In this document: positions 44,687 to 53,833 of the stretch, piece by piece
Numbering within the stretch: the stretch's first letter is position 1
Layout of the letters: every line of letters starts with the position of its first letter
Source: Pectinatus sottacetonis
Lineage (GTDB): Bacteria; Bacillota; Negativicutes; Selenomonadales; Selenomonadaceae
Direction of reading: 5' to 3'
DNA: 64,000 nt
Assembly (NCBI RefSeq): GCF_015732155.1
Contig: NZ_WIQK01000001.1
Span: 1,312,001 to 1,376,000 of the forward strand
Made by a program: the position numbers and the translations under genes
The notes under the pieces: generated by a model
The model's input: the letters and a program-made list of their open reading frames with translations, nothing else
The model's database searches: none
What the model was told of the DNA's origin: nothing

Positions 44687-45463
44687 ATGCTTATGAAAAA
44701 TAAAACTATAGTTATAACTGGAGCTGGCAGTGGGATTGGGGCTCATATAGCAAAGATGTTTTCTAACGAAGGCGCAAAGGTAGCATTATTGGATATAGAT
44801 GAAGATGGTTTAAATAATACTGAGACGGCTATATCAAAAACAAATGGAATAGTATTAAAGAAAAAAATTGATATAACAGATAAAAAGGAGGTTTTCACTG
44901 TTGGAGATACTGTTATGAAAAAATTTGGCAGTATTGATGTGTGGGTAAATTGTGCAGGTATTTCAATAATTATTCCTTTTTTGGACTGTTCAGAAGAAAT
45001 ATGGGATAAAACCTTAGCTGTGAATTTAAAAGGAATGTTTTTAGGCTGCCAGTGTGCAGTTACTTATATGATGCAGACAGGAGGCGGGAGTATTATTAAT
45101 TTTTCTTCTCAATCTGGTAAAAAAGCTGGGGCACGTTATCAAGCATATTGTGCAAGTAAGGCTGGTGTTATTGGCCTTACACAGTCTGTTGCCGTAGAAT
45201 TTGCTCCGGCAAATATAAGAGTTAATGCTATTTGTCCAGGCGTAGTAAAAACACCTATGTGGGATAAACAAATAAATGATTATGCTAAAAAACGTAATCT
45301 TAAACCAGAAGAAGTAATGCCATATTTTTGTAAGACAATACCAATGGGGCGTGTTTGTGAATATGATGAAGTGGGAAATTTAGTTATGTTTTTAGCAAGT
45401 AACAAATCTTCATATATTACGGGGCAGGCAATAAATTTAACAGGCGGAAGTCTTATGAGTTGA
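44687..45463 (+). CDS. Short-chain dehydrogenase/reductase (SorD-like)
   Basis: A 258-residue SDR. The cofactor motif TGAGSGIG is at residues 11-18, the structural NCAG-type motif appears as WVNCAGIS, the catalytic serine lies in INFSSQSG and the YxxxK pair in YQAYCASKAG. The C-terminal ITGQAINLTGG is classical. In sorbose operons an SDR (SorD) oxidises glucitol-6-phosphate to fructose-6-phosphate; a comparable second redox step is likely here. The ATG at 44687 is used; a second ATG at 44693 is equally possible. Last gene of the operon. Confidence 0.85.
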   Translation: MLMKNKTIVITGAGSGIGAHIAKMFSNEGAKVALLDIDEDGLNNTETAISKTNGIVLKKKIDITDKKEVFTVGDTVMKKFGSIDVWVNCAGISIIIPFLDCSEEIWDKTLAVNLKGMFLGCQCAVTYMMQTGGGSIINFSSQSGKKAGARYQAYCASKAGVIGLTQSVAVEFAPANIRVNAICPGVVKTPMWDKQINDYAKKRNLKPEEVMPYFCKTIPMGRVCEYDEVGNLVMFLASNKSSYITGQAINLTGGSLMS

Positions 45464-45526
45464 GAATAATTTATTATTTTTGATGTAGAAAAAATAGCTG
45501 CTGATGTAAAAATAAGGATGATTTGA

Positions 45527-45568
45527 AAAAAAGTTTCTAAACTAGAAAATTAGTTTAGAAACTTTTTT
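45527..45568. terminator. Bidirectional terminator ending the PTS and symporter operons
   Basis: A perfect 18-bp stem (45527-45544 with 45551-45568) containing AAGTTTCTAAACTA, with A-tracts and T-tracts on the outside. It lies between the convergent SDR and SSS symporter genes. Confidence 0.9.
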
Positions 45569-45569
45569 A

Positions 45570-47024
45570 TTATGCCAAATTGGTTTTACCGGTTTTAGTT
45601 ATAAGACTTACAATAATAAATACGATCATATTAGCGGATAATGCGATAAAACCAGCGTTTAAATGATAGCCAGCAATAGCCGGAGCGGACATTCCATTAA
45701 GTATAAGATAAAATACAAGGCCTTCACCAACAATAAGACCACATATAGAAGCTAGTTTGCTGGCTTTTTTCCAGAACATACCTAAGACAATAATAGGAAA
45801 GAACTGTGTAACACCGGAGTATCCGGTAAGAAGCAGATTTACGAGCAGTTTACCGTGAAAGATTGACAAATAAAGAGCGGCGGCTGTTAATAATAAAATT
45901 AAAAATCGGGCGACTTGTTTTATTTGGTGACTGGAAACATCATGCCCGTTTCGTAAACCTTTTGCATAAATATTACGGGAAATCAATAGTGAAGTAGATA
46001 AGAGCAGATCGGCTGCGGGAATCATGCAGGCTAAAGCTCCAGCTCCGCCAACAATCCCCAGTACCCATCCGGGAAAAGTGTCTTTGACAAGGAATAAAAA
46101 GGCCATATCAGCAGAAGGAAGCGGGTTGTGGGCATAAACGATAAGAGCAGTAAAGCCGACTAACATAGGAAAAATTAAAAGTAAGTGGCAGACAGGGAGC
46201 CAGACAGCATTATGTTTTAATACATCGGGATTTTTAGCACTGAATGTATTAGTAGAAAAGTGTGGCCACATATAGAATCCGGCAGCCATAACTACTAACG
46301 TAGACATAGCCCAGCTTACGTCAAGGACTGAAGTTCCGCCGGGGAATATTAAGAAATTTGGGTTAATAGTTTGTATTTGGTTCATAAGCGGACCAATACC
46401 GCCAGCATAATGATAAGGCAGGTATATACCAAAAAATACCATTGCTCCCATCATCATAACATCTTTAATTACTGCAGTAGAAGCAACACCTTTTAAGCCA
46501 CTGAGAAAAACGAATAAAGCAACCATGATAAAAGCTATGAGCATAGCCGTTACCCTGCTTATAGCACCAAAAGAGGCAACTTCTACAATAAGGCCCAGAC
46601 CGGTAAGCTGCAGTTGCAGGTAAGGCAGAAGGAAAGCTACACCAATACATGATACCAATATGCCAAGTGGGCGACTGTTGTATAAATATTCTACCAGATC
46701 GCCTTGAGTTATGAGATTATGACGACGTCCGTATACAGATATTTTTGGAAGTATATGATATCCAACCATATAACCTAAAGCACCATAACCTAATATATAG
46801 AAAACAGGTCCGCCTTTTTGGTAAGCCCAGCCGCTTGCCCCTAAAAAGGCAAATGCGGTATATACTTCTCCGGCCATTATAAACCAATTCATCCACCGGC
46901 CAAAATCACGTCCGCCCACAGCCCAGCTTTCGGGACTGAGCGTGCTGCGCATGCCGGGAATAGCACCTAAGATAGAAGTTCCTATAATAAAAATAAATAA
47001 AATTATTATCGCCAGTTCATTCAT
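45570..47024 (-). CDS. Sodium:solute symporter family (SSS) transporter
   Basis: A 484-residue membrane protein with about 13 helices of the SSS/SLC5 family. The early SPESWAVGGRDFGRWMNW, EVYTAFAFLGASGWAY and GLKGVASTAVIKD segments are typical of this branch. It would import an organic anion or amino-acid-like compound with Na+. It follows a 58-residue DUF3311-type gene and an M20 hydrolase gene on the same strand, a module consistent with uptake and hydrolysis of an amide or acylated compound. Substrate unknown. GGAAGG lies upstream of the ATG. Confidence 0.88.
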   Translation of the reverse strand: MNELAIIILFIFIIGTSILGAIPGMRSTLSPESWAVGGRDFGRWMNWFIMAGEVYTAFAFLGASGWAYQKGGPVFYILGYGALGYMVGYHILPKISVYGRRHNLITQGDLVEYLYNSRPLGILVSCIGVAFLLPYLQLQLTGLGLIVEVASFGAISRVTAMLIAFIMVALFVFLSGLKGVASTAVIKDVMMMGAMVFFGIYLPYHYAGGIGPLMNQIQTINPNFLIFPGGTSVLDVSWAMSTLVVMAAGFYMWPHFSTNTFSAKNPDVLKHNAVWLPVCHLLLIFPMLVGFTALIVYAHNPLPSADMAFLFLVKDTFPGWVLGIVGGAGALACMIPAADLLLSTSLLISRNIYAKGLRNGHDVSSHQIKQVARFLILLLTAAALYLSIFHGKLLVNLLLTGYSGVTQFFPIIVLGMFWKKASKLASICGLIVGEGLVFYLILNGMSAPAIAGYHLNAGFIALSANMIVFIIVSLITKTGKTNLA

Positions 47025-47043
47025 TTACAACACGTCCTTCCTA

Positions 47044-47220
47044 TTATTTTTTAGTATCCATTACGTATAATCGATGAATACAAAAGACTGTGATGACAAC
47101 ACCAAGCTGTATCCAAAAAGCCACAAATGGCAGTCCGAATATAAGTGGTTGAATGTGGTTAACAAATGGTAGAGATAAAATTATCCAAATAAAAGGGATA
47201 GCGGTCAATATAATACGCAT
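47044..47220 (-). CDS. DUF3311-like small membrane protein
   Basis: A complete 58-residue frame: it begins MRIILTAIPFIWIILSLPFV, has a second hydrophobic helix (LPFVAFWIQLGVVITVFCIH) and ends LYVMDTKK. Two membrane segments with a short NHIQP linker fit the DUF3311 family, whose genes usually lie directly before SSS symporters and probably encode a small accessory subunit. AAAGGA lies 9 bases before the ATG. The stop is 20 bases before the symporter start. Confidence 0.82.
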   Translation of the reverse strand: MRIILTAIPFIWIILSLPFVNHIQPLIFGLPFVAFWIQLGVVITVFCIHRLYVMDTKK

Positions 47221-47271
47221 ATAAATCGTCCTTTCTTCTACTGGTAAAATTATGCCAGAGTATATATTTTT

Positions 47272-48450
47272 TTATTTATGGGTATTTAACCAGTCCACAG
47301 CATATTGGGCATATACGCCGGATGCGCCGGCTAAAACAGTATCATCTAGGTTAAACTTAGGGCTGTGATGAGATTCAACGGCATTTATACTTGGATTATA
47401 GATACCAAAAAAGGCAAAACAACCGGGTTTATGATTCATATAAAAAGCAAAATCTTCGCCGCCGGTGGTTTTCTGCATAATTGATAGATGTTCTTTGCCA
47501 AGAACTTTTTCTACTGCTGCAGCAGCGATCTTTGATGAGGCAGGATCATTGATAGTGGGCGGGATCATGGGAACATAGTTGAATTCAGCTGTTGCGCCAT
47601 ATGCTTTAGCTGTATTCATGATGATTCTTTCCATGGTATCTTTCAGATCTTTGCCTAATTCACGACGAAAATAGCGTGTTATACCTTCCATGACGGCTTC
47701 ACCGGCAATGATATTAAATCTTGTTCCGCTGTGGATAGAAGCAATTGTGACAGCTACAGAGTCAAGTGGATTATAATGCCGGGAAACTATTGTTTGCAAA
47801 TTCATAACAATAGCCGAAGCAATAACGACAGCGTCAGTGGTTTGATGAGGCTGCGAGCCGTGACCTGAATGACCATGTATTTTAATAGTAAATTGATCCC
47901 CAGCTGCCATACGTTCTCCCTCTTCAACGGAAACCTGTCCGGCCGGGAGATCAATCCAGACATGTCCGCCAAAAATGTTGTCAATTTGTTTAAACCAGTC
48001 ACCGAATTTCATCATATATGAGGAACCCTGTCCCAGTTCTTCAGCTGGCTGGAATATTAAATAAACAGTTCCGTTAATTTGTTCTCGCACATCCATGAGT
48101 ATTTTTGCGGCACCTAACAAAATAGCTATGTGGGCATCATGACCACAGGCGTGCATTTTGCCTTTGTGGCAGGAAGAAAAACTGACGCCGCTTTCTTCTG
48201 TGACATTTAAAGCGTCTATATCAGAACGCAAAGCTATTTTTTTCCCAGGCATAGTTCCTTCTATGACAGCAACTAGTCCGGTATTCTTTTCTGGATTGAT
48301 TTTGTAGGGGATTTTCAGTTTATCGAGTTCAGCAGCAATCATTTTTGTAGTTTCTACTTCTTTAAAACTGAGCTCAGGATATTGATGGAATAGGCGGCGT
48401 AATGCCTGAATATCTGCCTGATATTTTTTTACTAAACTTTTAATTTCCAT
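47272..48450 (-). CDS. M20-family metal-dependent amidohydrolase
   Basis: A 392-residue two-domain peptidase/amidohydrolase of the N-acyl-amino acid/hippurate hydrolase group (M20D). Metal ligands lie in HACGHDAHIAILLGAA, QPAEELGQG and GHVWIDLPAG, with a C-terminal GGEDFAFYM and HHSPKF. A dimerisation domain occupies about residues 180-295. It removes an acyl or similar group from an amino acid. It is the first gene of the unit leading to the DUF3311 and symporter genes, so it may act on the imported compound. Confidence 0.88.
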   Translation of the reverse strand: MEIKSLVKKYQADIQALRRLFHQYPELSFKEVETTKMIAAELDKLKIPYKINPEKNTGLVAVIEGTMPGKKIALRSDIDALNVTEESGVSFSSCHKGKMHACGHDAHIAILLGAAKILMDVREQINGTVYLIFQPAEELGQGSSYMMKFGDWFKQIDNIFGGHVWIDLPAGQVSVEEGERMAAGDQFTIKIHGHSGHGSQPHQTTDAVVIASAIVMNLQTIVSRHYNPLDSVAVTIASIHSGTRFNIIAGEAVMEGITRYFRRELGKDLKDTMERIIMNTAKAYGATAEFNYVPMIPPTINDPASSKIAAAAVEKVLGKEHLSIMQKTTGGEDFAFYMNHKPGCFAFFGIYNPSINAVESHHSPKFNLDDTVLAGASGVYAQYAVDWLNTHK

Positions 48451-48515
48451 ATATAAAACTCCTAAATTTAAATATTATAAAAACCATTATAATTTAATAA
48501 TAAAAAAAAGATATC

Positions 48516-48576
48516 CTGCATATGCAGAACACCTTTGTTCTATTTATTAAATATAATAAGCTTATATTTAATAAAT
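48516..48576. promoter_or_regulatory. Palindromes upstream of the M20-symporter operon
   Basis: A perfect 12-base palindrome CTGCATATGCAG (48516-48527) is followed by a long perfect inverted repeat with 15-bp arms (48542-48556 and 48562-48576, ATTTATTAAATATAA and its complement around TAAGC). The position 65-125 bases before the M20 start suits operator or promoter structures. Confidence 0.45.
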
Positions 48577-48668
48577 GTCAATGTATCATTGTATCAACAC
48601 GCGAAAAATCTATACTGGTTAAAACTGATAAGTAGGCAGTACGTATATATTTTATTGATAATATGCAA

Positions 48669-48715
48669 GGCACCATCCGTTCCCGTTAGCAGACACAGCG
48701 ATGAACGATGGTGCC
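48669..48715 (-). terminator. GC-rich hairpin after the repeat-protein gene
   Basis: GGCACCATC-C-GTTC (48669-48682) pairs with GAACGATGGTGCC (48703-48715), with one bulged base. It lies 31 bases past the stop of the 48747-49748 gene on the minus strand. A T-run is lacking, so termination efficiency is uncertain. Confidence 0.5.
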
Positions 48716-48746
48716 ATATTCTTATGAAAATAAAAGATATACTATA

Positions 48747-49748
48747 TCAATAATTAGCACTGGCGGTTTTTATCCCATAGAGAGTGGTATCTGTTTTTGT
48801 CTGGATAAAAAGCTCTGTACCGGCGGGCAGTTCAATGTTTTTCCCTTTTACAAATATTCCCCCTACTATACCTATTGGCCCTAGCAAAGCCATGCCGGCA
48901 ATGCTTGCTCCGGCAGCCATTGCTTCTGATTTCATTTCTTTTTTTGCTTCATCACCTAAAAGGGTATTGACCATTGTTCCATCAAATGCTTGGGTTTTGG
49001 CAAAATCAATGTCGATTTTTGCATCACGGCCAAAGTTCCTAGCAGAAGTTACTTTAGTCACCTGTCCTTCACCTAATCCTCCGGCAGCAAAAACAAGATC
49101 GCCATTGCAGATTACATTTTCTGCTACTTGGAATTTGATTTTATCACCGGCCTTCATTGTTTTTGAGTCTAGAGGTGTAACGAGTTTGATTTTTATCAGG
49201 GTATTAGCAGGAACCTGGGTACGGGAAAGTGGAATAGCTTCTTGTGAATTGCCAAAAGCAGCCTTCCCTAATGATAGCATGCGACTATAAAAAGTACCTT
49301 CCTTAGGTTGTCCGTAGAGCGTTGTTTCCAGATTTGACAAGCGCTGGTTTATAGGCTGCATAGACACTTTATGCATTAAAGACCATTCTATGCCGTTCAT
49401 CTGGGCAATTGCTGAAGGTGAATAAGTATTGTGGAAAATGTGGTCATAAAGAAGATTGACACGATTTGCCAGACTACCGGTTTTTTCCGTACCATAATAA
49501 TCGTGTTCAAGTTTATTGATACGGTCAATAATAGCACCAGTTTGACGGGTACCATATACAGCCTTTTCCACTGATGACAGCTTATATTGTAAGGCGTTGT
49601 TACTGGTATTATTATTTTCATATATACTAACGGCACTATCTGGAGTTATTGCTGCTTCGGCAAAAACTATAGGAGTGGTTGAAGCAGTAAATGCTATACA
49701 TAAAGCAACAGATAGAGTTTTAAATTTTTTGCTGGAAAAAACATTCAT
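48747..49748 (-). CDS. Exported protein with YG-type repeats
   Basis: A 333-residue protein with a signal peptide ending TPIVFAEA. Residues about 55-170 hold at least three degenerate repeats of the form L-x-x-[VL]-E-x-x-x-Y-G-x-x-x-x-T/G-x-x-x-x-R, for example VEKAVYGTRQTG, HDYYGTEKTG and LETTLYGQPKEG. A beta-rich C-terminal domain follows (about 178-330): VPANTLIKIKLVTPLDSKTM, then VICNGDLVFAAGGLGEG, with a Gly/Ala-rich hydrophobic stretch (MAAGASIAGMALLGPIG). This looks like an envelope protein of diderm Firmicutes; function unknown. ATG at 49748 is preferred because AAAGG lies 9 bases upstream. Confidence 0.75.
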   Translation of the reverse strand: MNVFSSKKFKTLSVALCIAFTASTTPIVFAEAAITPDSAVSIYENNNTSNNALQYKLSSVEKAVYGTRQTGAIIDRINKLEHDYYGTEKTGSLANRVNLLYDHIFHNTYSPSAIAQMNGIEWSLMHKVSMQPINQRLSNLETTLYGQPKEGTFYSRMLSLGKAAFGNSQEAIPLSRTQVPANTLIKIKLVTPLDSKTMKAGDKIKFQVAENVICNGDLVFAAGGLGEGQVTKVTSARNFGRDAKIDIDFAKTQAFDGTMVNTLLGDEAKKEMKSEAMAAGASIAGMALLGPIGIVGGIFVKGKNIELPAGTELFIQTKTDTTLYGIKTASANY

Positions 49749-49776
49749 TAAAGTCATCCTTTCTAAAAAGCTTAAA

Positions 49777-50559
49777 TTAATGTTGTAAAACTGGTTTATG
49801 CTGACGAAAGTAAATCGGTGTCAGAGAACATTCTTTCAAAAAAGATAGTGCTTCTTTAAATTTATAGCCGATGTTATCAGGCGTATGGGCATCTGAGCCT
49901 ATCGTTGCATAACGGCCTCCCATTTGTTGATATCGTGTATATATAGGAATAAGAGATTTTATAGCAGATTCATCGGCGAATCTTCTTGTATTTATTTCTG
50001 GTATAATATTATTTTGCAGGGCACTTTCCCAAACAGAATCAATGTATGAAGAAAATTCATCATAATATAAATTGGGATCATTATAAGGTGCCTTACGGCA
50101 TATATAGTCAATATGTCCCAATACATCACCAAAAGAATGTTTTTTTAACAAGTCGGCCATCGTTTTTAGATAAATACTGTAAGCTGTGTGTTTGTTTTTA
50201 TTCTGATAATATTCAGGGTAATAGATATCGTGCCCTTCAAGCACATGTATTGATAAAATTATCATGTCAAAAGGGCTGCTTTGGGCAAATTCCCTGCTGC
50301 GCAGAGCAGTTTGTGGTTGCATGCCGATTTCTGTGCCTAGTAATAAATTATTTGCAGCGGTGTATTTTTTATAGGAGGAGAAATATTCATCGGCAGTAAA
50401 TTCATAAGTGTCTTCTCCCGGAAAATCAAAATCAATATGTTCAGTGGTAATTATATTAAGATGTATTTTTTGGGCATAATTAAGGGCTTCTCTGATGTCC
50501 ATAGAAGAATCAGCTGAAAATTTTGTATGAGTATGGCAGTCAAATAAGATAATATCCAC
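49777..50559 (-). CDS. PHP-family histidinol phosphatase (HisJ/HisK-like)
   Basis: A 260-residue PHP-domain metallophosphatase. Metal-ligand motifs are DCHTHTKFSADS at the N-terminus, TTEHIDFDF, GTEIGMQ, SIHVLEGHDIYY, GHIDYI and a C-terminal GSDAHTPDNIG. Members dephosphorylate histidinol phosphate in histidine biosynthesis. No other his genes are in the window, so another phosphomonoester substrate is possible. It follows the TSCPD gene by 7 bases on the same strand. Confidence 0.86.
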   Translation of the reverse strand: MDIILFDCHTHTKFSADSSMDIREALNYAQKIHLNIITTEHIDFDFPGEDTYEFTADEYFSSYKKYTAANNLLLGTEIGMQPQTALRSREFAQSSPFDMIILSIHVLEGHDIYYPEYYQNKNKHTAYSIYLKTMADLLKKHSFGDVLGHIDYICRKAPYNDPNLYYDEFSSYIDSVWESALQNNIIPEINTRRFADESAIKSLIPIYTRYQQMGGRYATIGSDAHTPDNIGYKFKEALSFLKECSLTPIYFRQHKPVLQH

Positions 50560-50566
50560 CTCTCTT

Positions 50567-50815
50567 TTAATTGTTCTTCAATGCCTGCTGTAATGCTTTT
50601 GATAGTTGATCAGGATAGAAAGTAGAGTGTGGTCCGCATTTGATGCCGCTGAATTTTTCAATGACATCGGTTGCTTTCATACCACGAGTTATACTGCATA
50701 TTCCCTTTAGATTGCCATCACAGCCGCCGATAAATGATAAATTTTTAAGTATCACCATCAAGTTCAATATCAATTTGTTTTGAGCAGATATCATTAGTTT
50801 TATAAGAAAAACCAT
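50567..50815 (-). pseudogene. TSCPD-domain (TIGR03905-type) gene with frameshifts and altered motif
   Basis: The 82-residue frame has a good family C-terminal part (FIGGCDGNLKGI, GMKATDVIEKFSGIKCG), but its first 24 residues do not fit. The shifted frame at 50745-50813 reads GFSYKTNDICSKQIDIELDG, exactly the expected N-terminus, and ends in a TAA at 50747-50745. One base lost in the T tract after ATGG (50807-50811), plus a second shift near 50749, would explain this. The hallmark TSCPD is TFYPD here, losing the cysteine. Either the gene is decaying or the assembly has indels. The family function is unknown. Confidence 0.6.
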
Positions 50816-50988
50816 TTATTATTATCGTTCCAGCCGCTCCAGTATTGTAAAGATATTAACTAATAGTATTATTATAATCTACGGAGCCATTTTTTGAAAG
50901 CCCTTGTAAATTTCTTATAAATATAGGAAAATATAGATTATGAAAGATATACGAGGCTAAATAGGATATATTTGAGGAGAAGATTATT

Positions 50989-52314
50989 TTGAAAATAGCA
51001 ATGATCGGAACGGGTTATGTGGGACTCGTGACAGGAACATGTTTTGCAGAAACAGGTAATGATATTATCTGTGTTGATGTTAATGAAAGTAAAATAAACA
51101 AGTTAAAAGAAGGACATATTCCTATATATGAACCAGGACTTGCCGATATGGTAAAAACTAATCATGAACGGGGCAATTTATTATTTACGACTGATGTAAA
51201 AAATGCACTGGAAAAAGTTAACATTTGTTTTATTGCTGTCGGGACACCGATGGGAGAAGATGGTAGTGCTGATTTGCAGTATGTTTTAGCAGCAGCACGG
51301 GATATTGGCCGTTATATGGTTCATGATATGTATGTAGTAGATAAATCAACGGTGCCTGTTGGTACGGGTGACAGAGTAAGGGCCGTTATTGCTGAAGAAT
51401 TAAGAAAACGTGGCAGTGATTTAAAATTCGATATAATATCTAATCCTGAATTTTTAAAGGAAGGAAATGCTTGTGCTGATTTTATGACTCCTGACAGAGT
51501 AATAATAGGTTCAGAACAACCTGCTTCAATCGAAGTAATGAAAGAACTTTATGAACCATTTATTCGGTCGCGTGAAGTGTTCATAATAATGGATGTAAAA
51601 AGTGCAGAACTTACTAAATATGCAGCTAATGCCATGCTTGCCACAAAAATATCCTTTATTAATGAGATATCTAATATAGCTGAACGGGTAGGTGCTGATG
51701 TAAACAAGATCAGGCATGGTATAGGCAGTGACAGGCGTATAGGATATAGCTTTATAAATCCGGGATGTGGATATGGCGGCAGTTGTTTTCCTAAAGATGT
51801 ACAGGCACTTATAAAAACAAGCAGTGAATATGGATATGAAGCAAGACTGCTTCAATCGGTAGAACAGGTTAACTTTGACCAAAAAAGAATATTAGCAAGG
51901 AAGGTAAAAAATATATTTGGTGACGATTTAAAGGGAAAGATTTTTGCTGTATGGGGGCTGGCCTTTAAACCAGGAACGGATGATATGCGTGAAGCACCAG
52001 CAGTAGAGCTGATTTCTGAATTGACAGCACAAGGGGCGTTTATACAAGCATATGATCCTAAGGCAATGGAACTGGCACAGAAATTTTATCTCAAAAATAT
52101 AAATAAAATAAGTTATGCAAAGAATAAATATGATGCACTGGATAATGCAGATGCACTCATACTTGTCACTGAGTGGAAAGAATTCCAAAGTCCTGATTTC
52201 ATGGAAATAAAAAACAGATTAAAAGGCAAATATGTTTTCGATGGACGTAATCAATATAAAGTGAAGACGCTTAAAAAATTTGGCTTGTCATATGTACAGA
52301 TGGGCGTTAAGTGA
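50989..52314 (+). CDS. ugd: UDP-glucose 6-dehydrogenase
   Basis: A 441-residue NAD-dependent enzyme that oxidises UDP-glucose to UDP-glucuronate for surface polysaccharides. It has the N-terminal Rossmann motif [17 protein letters not shown], the central [18 protein letters not shown] and the catalytic cysteine near residue 266 in [13 protein letters not shown]. It starts at TTG with GAGGAG 9 bases upstream. rmlA begins 10 bases after its stop, so they are cotranscribed. Confidence 0.94.
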   Translation: MKIAMIGTGYVGLVTGTCFAETGNDIICVDVNESKINKLKEGHIPIYEPGLADMVKTNHERGNLLFTTDVKNALEKVNICFIAVGTPMGEDGSADLQYVLAAARDIGRYMVHDMYVVDKSTVPVGTGDRVRAVIAEELRKRGSDLKFDIISNPEFLKEGNACADFMTPDRVIIGSEQPASIEVMKELYEPFIRSREVFIIMDVKSAELTKYAANAMLATKISFINEISNIAERVGADVNKIRHGIGSDRRIGYSFINPGCGYGGSCFPKDVQALIKTSSEYGYEARLLQSVEQVNFDQKRILARKVKNIFGDDLKGKIFAVWGLAFKPGTDDMREAPAVELISELTAQGAFIQAYDPKAMELAQKFYLKNINKISYAKNKYDALDNADALILVTEWKEFQSPDFMEIKNRLKGKYVFDGRNQYKVKTLKKFGLSYVQMGVK

Positions 52315-52324
52315 GGTATTTTTT

Positions 52325-53200
52325 ATGATAAATAAGGGAATTATTTTAGCAGGCGGGGCAGGAACACGCCTTTATCCATTAACAAAAGTAGTAAGTAAAC
52401 AGCTTATGCCGATTTACGATAAGCCAATGATATATTATCCGCTTAGTACGCTTATGCTGGCGGGTATCAAAAATATTCTTATTATAACAACACCACAGGA
52501 TGCAAAGCTTTTTCAGTCATTGCTGGGGGATGGAAGTCAGTGGGGAATATCACTCCATTATGAGATACAGCCGAGTCCTGACGGTCTGGCACAAGCATTT
52601 GTGATCGGGGAAAATTTTATTGCTGGGCAAGGCTGTTCCCTGATTCTGGGAGATAATATTTTTTATGGACATGATTTATCATATTCTACAAAACAGGCTG
52701 CAGGCAGATGCGGCGGAGCTACAGTGTTTGCTTATTATGTGAAAGATCCGCAGCGGTATGGCATTGTTGAATTCGATAAAACAGGGAATGCTATTAGCTT
52801 GGAAGAAAAACCTAAAATGCCTAAATCTAATTATGCTGTTACAGGTTTGTATTTTTATGATAATAATGTTGTTGATTATGCCAGATCATTGAAACCATCT
52901 CCGCGCGGTGAATTGGAAATAACAGATCTTAACCAGATGTATCTTGATAATGGGGAACTTTATGTGGAAACAATGGGTAGAGGTTATGCATGGCTTGATA
53001 CAGGAACCCACGAGTCATTACTTCAGGCATCGTCTTTTGTAGAAACAGTACAGGACAGGCAAGGCTTAAAAATAGCCTGCCCTGAAGAAATAGCATATCG
53101 GCTGGGATATATAAATGAGGATGATGTATTAAAAGCAGCTCGTCCTTTAGCTAAAAATGAATATGGGAAGTACCTTATAAATATGTTGAATAATAAATAA
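52325..53200 (+). CDS. rmlA: Glucose-1-phosphate thymidylyltransferase
   Basis: A 291-residue nucleotidyltransferase making dTDP-glucose from dTTP and glucose-1-phosphate, the first step to dTDP-rhamnose. It shows [17 protein letters not shown] at the N-terminus, [11 protein letters not shown], the Glu/Lys pair in [22 protein letters not shown] and [16 protein letters not shown] at 52325 with GAGG upstream gives the normal family length; the longer open frame overlaps ugd. Confidence 0.95.
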   Translation: MINKGIILAGGAGTRLYPLTKVVSKQLMPIYDKPMIYYPLSTLMLAGIKNILIITTPQDAKLFQSLLGDGSQWGISLHYEIQPSPDGLAQAFVIGENFIAGQGCSLILGDNIFYGHDLSYSTKQAAGRCGGATVFAYYVKDPQRYGIVEFDKTGNAISLEEKPKMPKSNYAVTGLYFYDNNVVDYARSLKPSPRGELEITDLNQMYLDNGELYVETMGRGYAWLDTGTHESLLQASSFVETVQDRQGLKIACPEEIAYRLGYINEDDVLKAARPLAKNEYGKYLINMLNNK

Positions 53201-53221
53201 AGCTGGCAGGGAGAATTATTA

Positions 53222-53791
53222 ATGAAAGTAATAGAAACAGAATTAAAGGACACATATATCATAGAGCCAAAAGTATTTGGGGATAACCGCGGCTGGTTCA
53301 TGGAAACATATTCTTACCGTGTGCTGGAGGAATATGGAATAAAAACAAATTTTGTTCAGGATAACCAATCATATTCAGCACCAAAAGGAACATTGCGCGG
53401 GCTGCATTTTCAAAAACCACCGATGACCCAGGCTAAATTAGTGCGCTGCACCCGTGGAGCGATGATGGATATAGCTGTTGATATAAGGAAAGGTTCACCT
53501 ACATATAAGAAATGGATAGCTGTTGAGTTGTCAGGAGAAAATAAACGCCAGCTTTATGTTCCACGTGGTTTTGCTCATGGTTTTATAACTATTACAGCTG
53601 ATGTGGAAGTTCAATATAAAGCAGATAATTATTATGCGCCAGAAACAGAAGGAAGTATCATATATAATGATCCCGATATTGGTGTGACCTGGGGAAAATG
53701 GGCTGAAAATGAATATACTTTTTCAGCCAAAGATAAAAAAGCACCATTTTTTAAAGATTTTGTTACACCGTTTACATATGAAAAATACTGA
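53222..53791 (+). CDS. rmlC: dTDP-4-dehydrorhamnose 3,5-epimerase
   Basis: A 189-residue cupin-fold epimerase acting on dTDP-4-keto-6-deoxyglucose. Active-site motifs RGLHFQKPPMTQAKLVRC and GFAHGFITI are intact, as is the C-terminal NDPDIGVTW. It follows rmlA by 21 bases. rmlB is separate at 58836 and rmlD is not in the window. Confidence 0.95.
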   Translation: MKVIETELKDTYIIEPKVFGDNRGWFMETYSYRVLEEYGIKTNFVQDNQSYSAPKGTLRGLHFQKPPMTQAKLVRCTRGAMMDIAVDIRKGSPTYKKWIAVELSGENKRQLYVPRGFAHGFITITADVEVQYKADNYYAPETEGSIIYNDPDIGVTWGKWAENEYTFSAKDKKAPFFKDFVTPFTYEKY

Positions 53792-53833
53792 GTCATGTTG
53801 TTATATAAATTTAGAAGGAACAGGTGAAGGAGA

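Noticed and set aside
50046-50399. Plus-strand 117-residue frame
   Set aside because: Antisense to the PHP phosphatase gene, with no ribosome site or recognisable motif.
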